A DNA stretch of 64,000 nt. Source: Kribbella monticola. GTDB lineage: Bacteria; Actinomycetota; Actinomycetes; Propionibacteriales; Kribbellaceae. Positions 25,579 to 34,400 of this stretch are shown piece after piece (position 1 is the stretch's first letter; the number at the start of each line of letters is the position of its first letter). The position numbers and the translations under genes were made by a program. The stretch lies in the NCBI RefSeq assembly GCF_003261635.1, contig NZ_QFXK01000029.1, forward strand, positions 479,941 through 543,940, written 5' to 3'. The notes below the pieces were generated by a model. The model made no database searches, was not told the DNA's origin, and saw only the letters and a list, made by a program, of their open reading frames with translations.

Positions 25579-26415
25579 TCAGGTGGCTTTGATGGTCGGC
25601 CAGGCGTTCGGGAGGCAGCCGGCCAGTCCCTTGGTCTGCTGCAGCATCACCGGGGCGGGCGTGTTCTTCTGCGCGCAGGTGGAGTGGCCGTGGCCGAGCG
25701 CGTGGCCGACCTCGTGGTTCACCAGGTAGCTGCGGTAGAGGTCGACCTGGCCGGCATACGCCGGTACGGCGTACATCCAGCGCTTGGCGTTCAGCACCAC
25801 GCGATCCTCGACCCGGCACGAGACCTCGCCGCCGGTGACGAGCGGCAGGCAGAGCTTGTCGGTCAGCGTCGGCGTGGCGAGGATGATCCGCAGATCCGCA
25901 TCGGGTTTGTCGGTCCGCTCGAAGCTGACCGGATGAATCGCCTGCCAGCCGCGCGGATCGGTCAGCGTCCGGTGGATCGTCGCCGCGACCGCCGCCCCGT
26001 CGACCGACAGCCCTTCCTCGATCTCGACGCGATAGGTCAGCTTCTCCCGCACGCCGTTCGCCTTGCTGAACCCGCCGACCACAGCAAGCCGCCCGGTCGA
26101 CACAGTGACGTTCGGCTTCGCCCCCTTCGGCAAGGTAGGTGCCGGCCGCAACGGCGTCGTAAACGTTGCCGTCGGCCCCTGACCAGGCGCCACCTTGGGC
26201 TCCTCGACCGGCGCACCAGCAACCCGCCGCTCATCCGCTGCAAACTGCGAGGCCAGATTCTGCTGCCGCCCAGTCTCCGGATGCACCACCATCACCACAC
26301 CCAACACAGCCAACGCAGTAACCGAGAACCACTGCGCCCGATAGGACTTCCTCCGACTGTGCCGCGCCCCACGCACACCGCCCCCAAGACGCTGCCCCCT
26401 CCGCGCGATACCCAC
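25579..26415 (-). CDS. DUF3152 protein, zincin-like
   Basis: 278 residues: a basic N-terminus, one transmembrane helix (about residues 28-46), an extracytoplasmic linker, then the DUF3152 domain. The motif HEVGHALGHGH near residue 236 has the HExxH-like zincin spacing with Val in the third position, plus a downstream His, so a membrane-anchored metalloprotease is plausible, although activity is unproven in this family. Two Cys pairs in the domain could form disulfides outside the cell. Monocistronic by spacing. Confidence 0.87.
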   Translation of the reverse strand: MGIARRGQRLGGGVRGARHSRRKSYRAQWFSVTALAVLGVVMVVHPETGRQQNLASQFAADERRVAGAPVEEPKVAPGQGPTATFTTPLRPAPTLPKGAKPNVTVSTGRLAVVGGFSKANGVREKLTYRVEIEEGLSVDGAAVAATIHRTLTDPRGWQAIHPVSFERTDKPDADLRIILATPTLTDKLCLPLVTGGEVSCRVEDRVVLNAKRWMYAVPAYAGQVDLYRSYLVNHEVGHALGHGHSTCAQKNTPAPVMLQQTKGLAGCLPNAWPTIKAT

Positions 26416-26465
26416 CCCCCGACCCTACCGACCCCAAACCGTTACCTAAACCTTGGACGTGGATA

Positions 26466-27659
26466 TCAGGCTGTGCGGGTGCGGAGGAATTTGCCGAAGT
26501 GGGGGACGGTGAAGGCTACTGTGCCGCGTTCGGCGGAGAAGACGAGGCCTTTCTTGATCAGGCCGTCTCGGGCGGGGGACAGGGATTGGGGTTTGCGGCC
26601 GAGAGTGGTGGCTACTTCGGCGGTGGGGACGGGGCCGTCGTCGACGCCGATGCCTAGTTCGGCCATGGCTCGCATGTATTCGCGTTCGGCCGGGGTGGCG
26701 CGTTCGTAACGGGAGCCGAAGAAGCCGACGGTGAGTTCGCGCGACGCTTCCGGGGCTGCGACGGCGACGTCCTTGATGGTGATGGGGCTCGCCGGAGCGT
26801 GGTCCCAGGTGGCGTGGGCGAAGGCTTGGACGAAGTACGGGTAGCCGTCGGTCTGCGCGTACAGCTCGTCGAGCGCCTCCTCGTCGTACATCACGTCCTC
26901 GCTCTCCGCCGGCACCATTAGCGCGCGGTCGCAGGCTTCGCGGGCGAGGCGGTCGACTCGGACGTAGCGGAAGAGGCGTTCGGAGTACGACTTGGAGGCG
27001 GACAGTACTGCGGGCAGGTGCGGCAGGCCGGCGCCGACGACGACCAGCGGCGCGCTCTGCTGCGAGATCTCGTGGCAGGCGGCGCACAACGCGGACAGGT
27101 CGTCGGCACCGATGTCCTGCATCTCGTCGATGAACAATCCGACGCCGACGCTCAGATCACCGGCGAGGTCGGCCGCGTCGGTGAAGAGTTCGATCAGGTC
27201 CATCTCGAGGTCGCCGGAGTCGGCTCGGCCCTTGGCGGCGGCGACGTCCACCGGTGGGTGCCAGCGGATTCCCTTGCGGTCGTTCTGGGCGGTGCGGAGC
27301 GCGAAGGCCTTCAGTACGGCGCTGAACTGGTCGACCCGTTCGTCGTCGCGGTGCCGGTGCCCGAGTTCGCGCATCGCGGTGTGCATCGCCTGCGCGATCG
27401 GCAGCCGGATGCTCTGGTCGGGGCGCGCCTCGATCTTGCCCGTGCCCCAGGCGCGCTTGATGGCCTGGCTGCGCAAGGTGTTCAGCAACACTGTCTTGCC
27501 GACGCCGCGCAGCCCGGACAGCACCAGACTCCGCTCGGGCCGGCCGGCGGCGACGCGTTCGAGCACCACCTCGAACTGGCGTACTTCGGTGTCGCGACCG
27601 GCCAGCTCAGGAGGCCGCTGACCGGCGCCGGGCGCGTAGGGATTCCGGATCGGATCCAT
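26466..27659 (-). CDS. AAA ATPase with Orc1/Cdc6- or STAND-like architecture
   Basis: 397 residues. An N-terminal AAA domain has Walker A GLRGVGKTVLLNTL (residues ~47-60) and Walker B GLFIDEMQD (~172-180), with a sensor region at LVVVGAGLPHLP. The C-terminal 100 residues look like a winged helix (PTAEVATTLGRKPQSLSPARDGLIKKGLV). Such proteins are annotated only as ATP-binding proteins; relatives act in replication initiation, transposition targeting or signalling. ATG at 27659 is preferred to GTG at 27668. It is divergent from a RelA/SpoT-domain gene, with direct repeats and a palindrome in the shared 154-bp region, suggesting joint control. Confidence 0.82.
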   Translation of the reverse strand: MDPIRNPYAPGAGQRPPELAGRDTEVRQFEVVLERVAAGRPERSLVLSGLRGVGKTVLLNTLRSQAIKRAWGTGKIEARPDQSIRLPIAQAMHTAMRELGHRHRDDERVDQFSAVLKAFALRTAQNDRKGIRWHPPVDVAAAKGRADSGDLEMDLIELFTDAADLAGDLSVGVGLFIDEMQDIGADDLSALCAACHEISQQSAPLVVVGAGLPHLPAVLSASKSYSERLFRYVRVDRLAREACDRALMVPAESEDVMYDEEALDELYAQTDGYPYFVQAFAHATWDHAPASPITIKDVAVAAPEASRELTVGFFGSRYERATPAEREYMRAMAELGIGVDDGPVPTAEVATTLGRKPQSLSPARDGLIKKGLVFSAERGTVAFTVPHFGKFLRTRTA

Positions 27660-27687
27660 GCATTCCACTCTATGAGCGCGTCTAGCG

Positions 27688-27777
27688 TTTTCCTTAGATT
27701 GACCTAGCCACCCCCAGAGCGTGTCGCTTCTCTGTCAAAGACCACCTCTATCTACCCTTTTCCCTAGATTCCCCTAG
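27688..27777. promoter_or_regulatory. Pair of direct operator-like repeats between the AAA and RelA/SpoT genes
   Basis: TTTTCCTTAGATTGACCTAG (27688-27707) and TTTTCCCTAGATTCCCCTAG (27758-27777) match at 17 of 20 positions, 70 bp apart, in a region that is A/T-rich for this genome. The conserved core is TTTTCCYTAGATT plus CCTAG. They flank the probable promoters of both divergent genes and look like binding sites of one regulator. Confidence 0.6.
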
Positions 27778-27791
27778 ACGCCAATATCAAC

Positions 27792-27806
27792 CCTTAGCCG
27801 CTAAGG
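27792..27806. promoter_or_regulatory. Palindrome over the -10 box of the RelA/SpoT gene
   Basis: CCTTAG-CCG-CTAAGG is a perfect palindrome. Its right arm overlaps TAAGGT (27802-27807), a TANNNT box lying 6 nt before the ATG at 27814. A protein bound here would block a leaderless promoter. AAGG could alternatively act as a weak ribosome site. Confidence 0.5.
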
Positions 27807-27813
27807 TCTGCGC

Positions 27814-28845
27814 ATGGGCGGGGTTGAGGTGCGGGAGTGGACCGTGCAGGCCGCTGGGCAGTACGAGCGGACGCATCAGCAGTACGTCGGTGGTGCGCGG
27901 AAGCTGGAAGCGCTGATCAACGAGCTGATCGGTGAGGAAGAGGGCATCAACTACCTCTCCGCGACCGCCCGGGCGAAGGATCCCGAGTCGTTCCTGGCGA
28001 AGGCGTCGAAGCCGCATCCGGACGATCCCACCCGGCCGAAGTACGACGATCCGCTGAACCAGATCACCGACCTGGTCGCGGCCCGGATCATCACCTTCCT
28101 GGTCGAGGCTGTCGACCGGGTCTGCGAGGTGATCGAGTCGGAGTTCGAGATCGTCGAGCACACCGACATGGGCGCGCACACCCGGGCGCAGGGCGCGTTC
28201 GGGTACGCGAGCAAGCACTACCTGGTCCGGTTGAACGCGCATCGGCGAGAGCTGCCGGAGTACGCCGTACTGAAGAACCTGACGATGGAGATCCAGGTCC
28301 GTACGGCGGTCCAGCACGCGTGGGCCGAGTTCGAGCACGACATCCGCTACAAGCTGGACATCCCGCCGGATCGCAAGCCCGAGTTCGACCGGCGGTTCCT
28401 GCTCGCGGCCGCGTTGATGGAGCTGGCGGACAACGAGTTCGCCGAGATCGACAAGCTGTACCGCGAACTGGCCGCCGCCGAGCCCGACGCGGCGCCGATG
28501 GACCTCACGACGTCGACCCTGACGACGTACCTGACCAGGCGCTACCCGGATGCCCCGCACGCGAAGACGAACCACTACGCCTGGATCCTCGGCATCCTGG
28601 CCAAGATGGGAGTCACCACGGAGGAGCAGCTGACAGAGCTGCTCAGGGGGATCGACAGCGCGGCAGTGCAGGCCGCGATGACGCACCGCTTCCCAGCAGG
28701 GACCGTACGCCGTCTCGACGACGACCTGCTGGCTGCGAAGGGTCTTGAGTACGTGGACCTCTTCCCCGAGGAGGAGCGCCGCCAGAAGATCCTCCGCGGT
28801 CGCTACAAGGCTCTCGTCCGCAGCGGCCTCCTAGAAAGCCAGTAG
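27814..28845 (+). CDS. RelA/SpoT-domain (p)ppGpp synthetase-like protein
   Basis: 343 residues. The first 190 form a RelA/SpoT synthetase domain: ITDLVAARIITFLVEAVDRV carries the Mg-binding Asp, GYASKHYLVRL matches the usual GYxSxH loop, and EIQVRTAVQHAWAEFEHDIRYK matches the conserved catalytic Glu helix. There is no HD hydrolase domain, so it is a small alarmone synthetase type that makes (p)ppGpp or a related nucleotide from ATP and GTP/GDP. The C-terminal 130 residues are not a TGS/ACT module and are unrecognised; they could be regulatory. Divergent partner of an AAA ATPase. Confidence 0.85.
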   Translation: MGGVEVREWTVQAAGQYERTHQQYVGGARKLEALINELIGEEEGINYLSATARAKDPESFLAKASKPHPDDPTRPKYDDPLNQITDLVAARIITFLVEAVDRVCEVIESEFEIVEHTDMGAHTRAQGAFGYASKHYLVRLNAHRRELPEYAVLKNLTMEIQVRTAVQHAWAEFEHDIRYKLDIPPDRKPEFDRRFLLAAALMELADNEFAEIDKLYRELAAAEPDAAPMDLTTSTLTTYLTRRYPDAPHAKTNHYAWILGILAKMGVTTEEQLTELLRGIDSAAVQAAMTHRFPAGTVRRLDDDLLAAKGLEYVDLFPEEERRQKILRGRYKALVRSGLLESQ

Positions 28846-28846
28846 C

Positions 28847-29830
28847 TCAGCGCGGCCCCGGGTTCTGCCGCAGCAGGGCTGCTCCCAGTGGAGTCAGGAC
28901 GTGCAGCAGCGTGGCCAGGTGGCGTCGAGAGGTGATGAGCCCGCTGTCGCGCAGTACGGTCAGGTGATGGCTCGCCGTCGGTGCACCGATGCCGACGCGG
29001 CGGGCTATCTCGCCGGTGGTCAGCCCCTCACTCGTCGCCTGGAGGACCGCGGCCCTCGTCGTACCGAGCAGTGCGGCTGTCGACGGCTTGGGCGGCTCCG
29101 TCTCGTCGCTGTCTGCCTTGTTGAGCAGGGGATAGCTCAGCATCGGTGGTAGCTCGTCGTCGGCCAGTGCGACCGGGTAGTGCCAACAGAAGTACGACGG
29201 GGAGAGCAGTAGGCCGCGGCCGGCCAGATGGAGAGTCCTGTCGTACGGGTACTGCACCTCGAGTACTGGGTACTGCCAGCGCATCAGCGGCCAGAAGCTC
29301 TTGAGCAGCTGGTCGACGCCGCCGCGCATCAGCGCACGCGATCGCAGCGCCCTGTCAGCCGCGACTGCTGCTTGGATGCTCTCGTCGTGGGGCTCGATCA
29401 CCTTGTGGTGGTAGGTCCGCAGGGCTGTGTCGAGTTCGGTCCGCATCTCGCCGGCGGCGAGCCGCTTGCCCCAGGAAGGGACGTGGTGCACGAGGGCCAG
29501 CGTCTTCAGTTCGCGGGTGACGCGTTCCGACGGCGTGGCGAGGACCGCATCTATGCCGGCGTCGAGGCCTTCCAAGGCAGCGGGTGGGGTGAGGAAGTCG
29601 GGGAAGTAGGCCGCTCGGGGGAAGAGGGGCAGCAGGAGGTCGTTGACCATTCGCTGCAGATCCTGGTCGGCCAGTGCTTCCTGGGTGGACCGGTACCAGT
29701 GCGCGTACGCCCAGCGGCCGCGGCGGGTCTGCAGGCGGTCGAGGCTGTTGGTGATCTCCCAGAGCGGATCCGGCGTACCGGCGAGGCGAACCCTGGTCAG
29801 GTCGCGCTCGGTGAAGATGATCCGCAGCAT
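28847..29830 (-). CDS. ArsR-type winged-helix regulator with DUF5937-like N-terminus
   Basis: 327 residues. The C-terminal 70 residues are a winged helix of the ArsR class (GLTTGEIARRVGIGAPTAS then HHLTVLRDSGLITSRR). The long N-terminal part (MLRIIFTERDLTRVRLAG, then TPDPLWEITNSLDRLQ) matches the actinobacterial DUF5937 pattern; its ligand is unknown. GGGGA just before the ATG at 29830 fixes the start. The gene lies directly downstream of an MFS exporter gene on the same strand, which it may control. It is convergent with the RelA/SpoT gene, 1 bp apart. Confidence 0.87.
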   Translation of the reverse strand: MLRIIFTERDLTRVRLAGTPDPLWEITNSLDRLQTRRGRWAYAHWYRSTQEALADQDLQRMVNDLLLPLFPRAAYFPDFLTPPAALEGLDAGIDAVLATPSERVTRELKTLALVHHVPSWGKRLAAGEMRTELDTALRTYHHKVIEPHDESIQAAVAADRALRSRALMRGGVDQLLKSFWPLMRWQYPVLEVQYPYDRTLHLAGRGLLLSPSYFCWHYPVALADDELPPMLSYPLLNKADSDETEPPKPSTAALLGTTRAAVLQATSEGLTTGEIARRVGIGAPTASHHLTVLRDSGLITSRRHLATLLHVLTPLGAALLRQNPGPR

Positions 29831-29952
29831 CTCGTCCCCAGTCCTGCGCGTGTCGGCAATCCGTTCCTGATCGTGCCCGCTGCAGCCGCCGGATGCACCG
29901 CCTTTCGACTCAGATCGAAGCCGCGCCACCTCGGCCTGTCAAGAAGCCGGGT

Positions 29953-31365
29953 TCAGGACAGCTCGTCGGCGACTTTGGCAGCGGTCGCTCGGGCGAAGGC
30001 GGTGGTGGTGAGGAAACCGAGCAGCAGGACGAGCAGGCCGCAGGTGGTGATGATGTACCAGCAGAGGCGCGCGGCGGGGACGAAGCTGGTCTCGAAGGAA
30101 CTGGTCAGGCGAGCGGTCAGGACGGTGCCGACGATCGCGACGCCGAGCGAGGCGCCCACCTGGCGACTGGTCGAGGCGATCGCGGCCGCGACGCCGGCCT
30201 GGGACAGCGGCATCCCGGAAACGGCCGTGTTGGTGATCGGCGCGTTCAGCATGCCGAAGCCGAGCCCGAAGATCAGGTACCCGCCGAGCAGCACCGGGGT
30301 CGCCGTACTGTCCGTGAGCCGCGACAGCACCAACCCGCTGACTGCCAGCATGGACCCGGCGATCACCAGCGGGATCCGCGCCCCGCGCGCTCCCACGATC
30401 CGCCCGGACAGCGGCGCGAACACGACCGTCATCGCGGCCATCGGCAACGTCAGCAACCCGGCATGCAACGCGGAGAACCCGCGAACGTCCTGTAAATAAA
30501 GGGAATTCAGGAACAAGAACCCCGAGAGCGCAGCAAACCCGGACACCGCGATCACCGTCGCCCCGGAGAACGGCAGACTGCGGAAGAACCGCGGATCGAG
30601 CAACGGTTCGCGCCGGCGCTGCTCGTAGAGCACGAGCGACACCGCAGCCGCCACGACCAGAACGAAGCAGCCAAGAATCAGCGGCGACGTCCAGCCCGCG
30701 GACCGTCCTTCGATGATGCCGTAGGTGAGCCCGACCAGCAGCAGGATCACCAACACCTGGCCGACCGGATCGATCCGGCGCGCGACGGCGGCCCTCGACT
30801 CCGGTACGAACAGCACGGTGAGCAGTACTGCGACCAGCGCGACCGGCACGTTGATCCAGAAGATCGACCGCCAGCCGGCCGTGTCGACCAGAACCCCGCC
30901 GACGACCGGCCCGACGGCCATGCTCAGCCCCACGACGCCGCCCCAGACCCCGATCGCCTGAGCACGTTCGCGCGGAGCCGTGAAGGTATTGGTGATGATC
31001 GACATGGCGACCGGGTTGAGCATCGACCCGCCGATCGCCTGCAGCATCCGGAACGCGATCAGCAGGTCGACGCTCGGCGCGAACCCGCACAACAGCGAGC
31101 CCAGCCCGAACAGCACCAGCCCAACCTGGAACGTCCGCCGCCGACCCACCCGGTCGGCGGTCGAACCGGAGACCATCAGCAGACTGGCGATCACCAGCGT
31201 GTAGGCGTCGATGGTCCACTGCAGTTTGGCCACCGAGGCACCCAGATCCGACCGGATCGACGGCAGCGCCAGGTTCACGATGGTCGAGTCGAGCCCGACG
31301 ATGAACAGACTCAGACAACAGATGCCGAGCACCAGCAACCGCCGCCGCCGACCCAGTTCCGGCAC
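29953..31365 (-). CDS. MFS drug exporter, DHA2 (EmrB/QacA) family
   Basis: 470 residues with 14 predicted helices. Motif A between helices 2 and 3 is GSTADRVGRRRTFQ, and motif C in helix 5 is GVVGLSMAVGPVVGG, the antiporter signature; FIVGLDSTIVNLALPSI in helix 1 is the DHA2 hallmark. It exports drugs or other hydrophobic compounds using the proton gradient. GTG start at 31365 with GGAAGG upstream. A 5-5-5 palindrome lies 14 bp before the start; the regulator encoded downstream is a candidate ligand-sensing repressor. Confidence 0.92.
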   Translation of the reverse strand: MPELGRRRRLLVLGICCLSLFIVGLDSTIVNLALPSIRSDLGASVAKLQWTIDAYTLVIASLLMVSGSTADRVGRRRTFQVGLVLFGLGSLLCGFAPSVDLLIAFRMLQAIGGSMLNPVAMSIITNTFTAPRERAQAIGVWGGVVGLSMAVGPVVGGVLVDTAGWRSIFWINVPVALVAVLLTVLFVPESRAAVARRIDPVGQVLVILLLVGLTYGIIEGRSAGWTSPLILGCFVLVVAAAVSLVLYEQRRREPLLDPRFFRSLPFSGATVIAVSGFAALSGFLFLNSLYLQDVRGFSALHAGLLTLPMAAMTVVFAPLSGRIVGARGARIPLVIAGSMLAVSGLVLSRLTDSTATPVLLGGYLIFGLGFGMLNAPITNTAVSGMPLSQAGVAAAIASTSRQVGASLGVAIVGTVLTARLTSSFETSFVPAARLCWYIITTCGLLVLLLGFLTTTAFARATAAKVADELS

Positions 31366-31378
31366 CCGTTCAGCCTTC

Positions 31379-31393
31379 CGTTCGATATGAACG
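31379..31393. promoter_or_regulatory. Palindrome before the MFS exporter gene
   Basis: CGTTC-GATAT-GAACG, an inverted repeat 14 bp upstream of the GTG start, in the 46-bp gap behind the subtilase gene. Next to it GTTG and CAAC flank a second imperfect inverted repeat (about 31393-31409). Placement suggests an operator for a repressor of the exporter. Confidence 0.4.
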
Positions 31394-31411
31394 TTGAAGA
31401 CTGTACAACTG

Positions 31412-34400
31412 TCAGCTGAGTCCGTAGCTGCGGTAGATGGTCTGCGAGACGGTGTTGCCGTTCAGATCGGTCGCGTCGACGTGCACCGTCACCGCCTGGG
31501 TCACCGCTCCCTTCAACGGCGTGAACAGCAGTACGTCGTACGCACCGGCGACCTTGCTCCCACGGGCATCCACCCAGGTCACACCGTCGTCGTAGCTGAC
31601 CTTCACCTTCACGGACCTGAACGCTGCAGTCTTCGGATGCGCCGTCGCCTCGTAGTACGGCGTGATGCGCAGCGTGCTGAACCCGCGTCGCACCTTGTTG
31701 TTCGCATCCGTGTCCGCCTTGTAGCGCAGATACAGCAGTTGCTGCGGCGCACACGGCCCGTCGGGCGTCCCGTCACTCCAGTTGCGCAGGCACTCGGTGT
31801 TCCCCATGTCGGCGGAGGTGACCCGACCCGAGGTGAAGGTCCACTCGGTGTGCTGCTTCGCGCCGTACTTGTACATGAGCGCGGAAGCGTCCGCCGCCTT
31901 CGACAGATCCCAGTCCGAGACCAGCTTGTACTGCGCTGCTTCCGGCGGCAGCTCGTACGCCGTCGTGCCCTTGTACTGCGTCGGCGGGATCACCGTGCCG
32001 TCCCGCGACAGCGTGATCGTGCCGTTGGTGACGACGTTCGGAGACATGCTGAACGGGCTGCTGCTCGTGTACGCCGGCAGCACGTTCAGCGTGTTGTCGT
32101 ACCTGCAGGCGAAGCACCAGCCCATGTGAGACAGGTTGGTCGACGCGGGCGGCACCGTTGCGGGACCGATCCCTCTCGGTGCGACCAGCCAAGTCTCCGG
32201 CGGCATCCAGCCGGTGCGCAGGGTGGTACGCAGCTCCTCGGTCTCGACCAGATCCTGGTTCACCGCCGCGCCGCGGACCCATTGCTGCCCCGGCTTGATC
32301 GGCCCGTAGAGCTCCTCGCGGGCACCCGGCAACTGCAGCATGCCCGGGTAGAGGAACAGCTGGAACTCCCAGCTCCGATCGAACTTGGAACCGACCTGCT
32401 CGACACCGGGCTTCGCCAGATCGGTCGGCTCGTCCGCGTGGTAGCTGGTGTTGATCCGGGCCAGTTGCCGGTCGGTGAAGCGGTAGTCGAGCTGGGCGGG
32501 GATGCTGCCCTGTTCGGTCATCGCGACGTGGTAGATGTACGGCGATACCGGCGTACCGACCACATTCACGGTGACCGGCCCGGCCGCGAGCAGCTTGCGG
32601 AGCTGGGCACCTTCGACGTTGTCGATACCGACCACCGGCAGGTACTTCATCACGCTGATCCCGGGGACTCCTTCACACACCGGCCCGGGTTCCTCCAGTA
32701 CGCCGACGGCACCCGCCGCCTGGGCAGCTTGCAGATCCGGTTCCGTCAGTTCGCAGACCGTGCGAGTGCCGTCGCCGATGCTGCGCGTCATCAACACGAG
32801 CTTGCCGCGTAGTTTGCCGATCTCCGCAGGCTCGATCGACTCCCCGACGTCCACCACCGGAAGATGCCGATAGGTGCCCTTGAAGGTCTTCTCGCCGCCG
32901 AGGAAGTGCCAGTAGTTCGCGTTGAACCTCGTACCCCGGCCGTTGCGGCTGTCCACGGACAGCTCGACCGGCGTCTTCCCCCGCGTCGATTCGAACTTCA
33001 GGTACTGCGAACCGATGGTCACCGGCTTCGTCGGGCTGACGTACATCACGTCGTCGCCCCAGCCCGTGTTGGTGATCTCGGTGACCCAGTCCGACCGGTC
33101 GGCCGTCATCCGCTGGTACTTGAGACCGCCCGCCTGCTGCCGGCTGGGACGCTCGGTGCTGAAACGGATCGGCACAGCGTCCTTGTCGTCGAGGTTCAGG
33201 ACGACCGGGCCGTTGACGTTGACCTCAGGCTGGTAGAGCGCAACGGCCTCCCGCCGCCGCGAGGCCAGCAGCCGGTTGGCGCCGGTGTTGATGCTCCAAT
33301 GACCGGGAGTGAGCTCGAGCGTGATCGTTGCGGTGTGGGAGTCGCCCGAGGACGGCATCCACACGTCGATCAGCGGCGTACCGGGCTGGTCGAGGTTGAA
33401 CGCCTGCACCCAGGCGCCCGTCTCCAGCTCACCGGTGGACTTGAGGTTGACCTGGACGGGGTAGGTGAACGGAGTACGCCGGAAGCCCACGGGCGTGCGC
33501 AGTTGCACGTCACCGGACGTGGCGACCACTGCACCGGAGTACAGGCCTTCTGCCAGGCCGGCGGGGTTCAGCGTGACGTCGAGTGTTGCGGAGCCGTGCG
33601 CTGGGACCGTCAACTGCGACGCCATGGTCAGGGCGCTCGCGGCGTCCACACCGATCGCACGGAGGGTGTGGCTGATCATCAGCGTCACGTCGCTCGCGGA
33701 GTCGTTGCGGTAGGTGACCTGCTTCTTGACGGCCTCGGTCTGGTTGTTGACCACCTTGGCGAAGTCGAGGTTGGTGGTCGTGCTGGTGACCTGCTGGCTG
33801 GTCGCGCGGACGAGGTCGACCCGGCCGGCGCCTTGCTCGAACGCGTTGTACCCGTCGTCCTTGCTCGACGCCATCAGCGCCGCCTTGAGCTCGGGGCCGG
33901 TCCAGTCCGGGTGCTCCTGCGCGAGGATCGCAGCCGCTCCGGCGACGTGGGGCGTGGCCATCGAGGTACCGGAGGCCGTCGTGTAGTAGTCGTCGACCGG
34001 CGAACCCATGGTGGTGCCGGCGGCTCGGGCAGCCACGATGTCGGAGCCAGGCCCTGCGATGTCCGGCTTGTCGACGCGGTCGTTGTAGGGCAACGGACCA
34101 CGACTCGAGTAGGACGCCAGATGGTCGGCCTTGTCGACCGAGGCTACCGTCAGCGCGGCCTCGGCGACTCCCGGCGAACCGATCGTGGACTTGCCACCGG
34201 AGTTGCCCGCCGCGACGACGAACAAGGTGTTCGTGCTGGCGCTGAGCTTGTCGACGGCCAGGGCGCCGGGGTCCTGCGCCTCGTCGACCGGGGCCGGACC
34301 GCCGAGGCTGAGGTTGACGACGCGTGCACCTTGTGCCGCGGCCCACTCCATCCCGGCGATCACATCGGACTCGTCGCCGAAGCCGGTGTGGTCGAGCACC

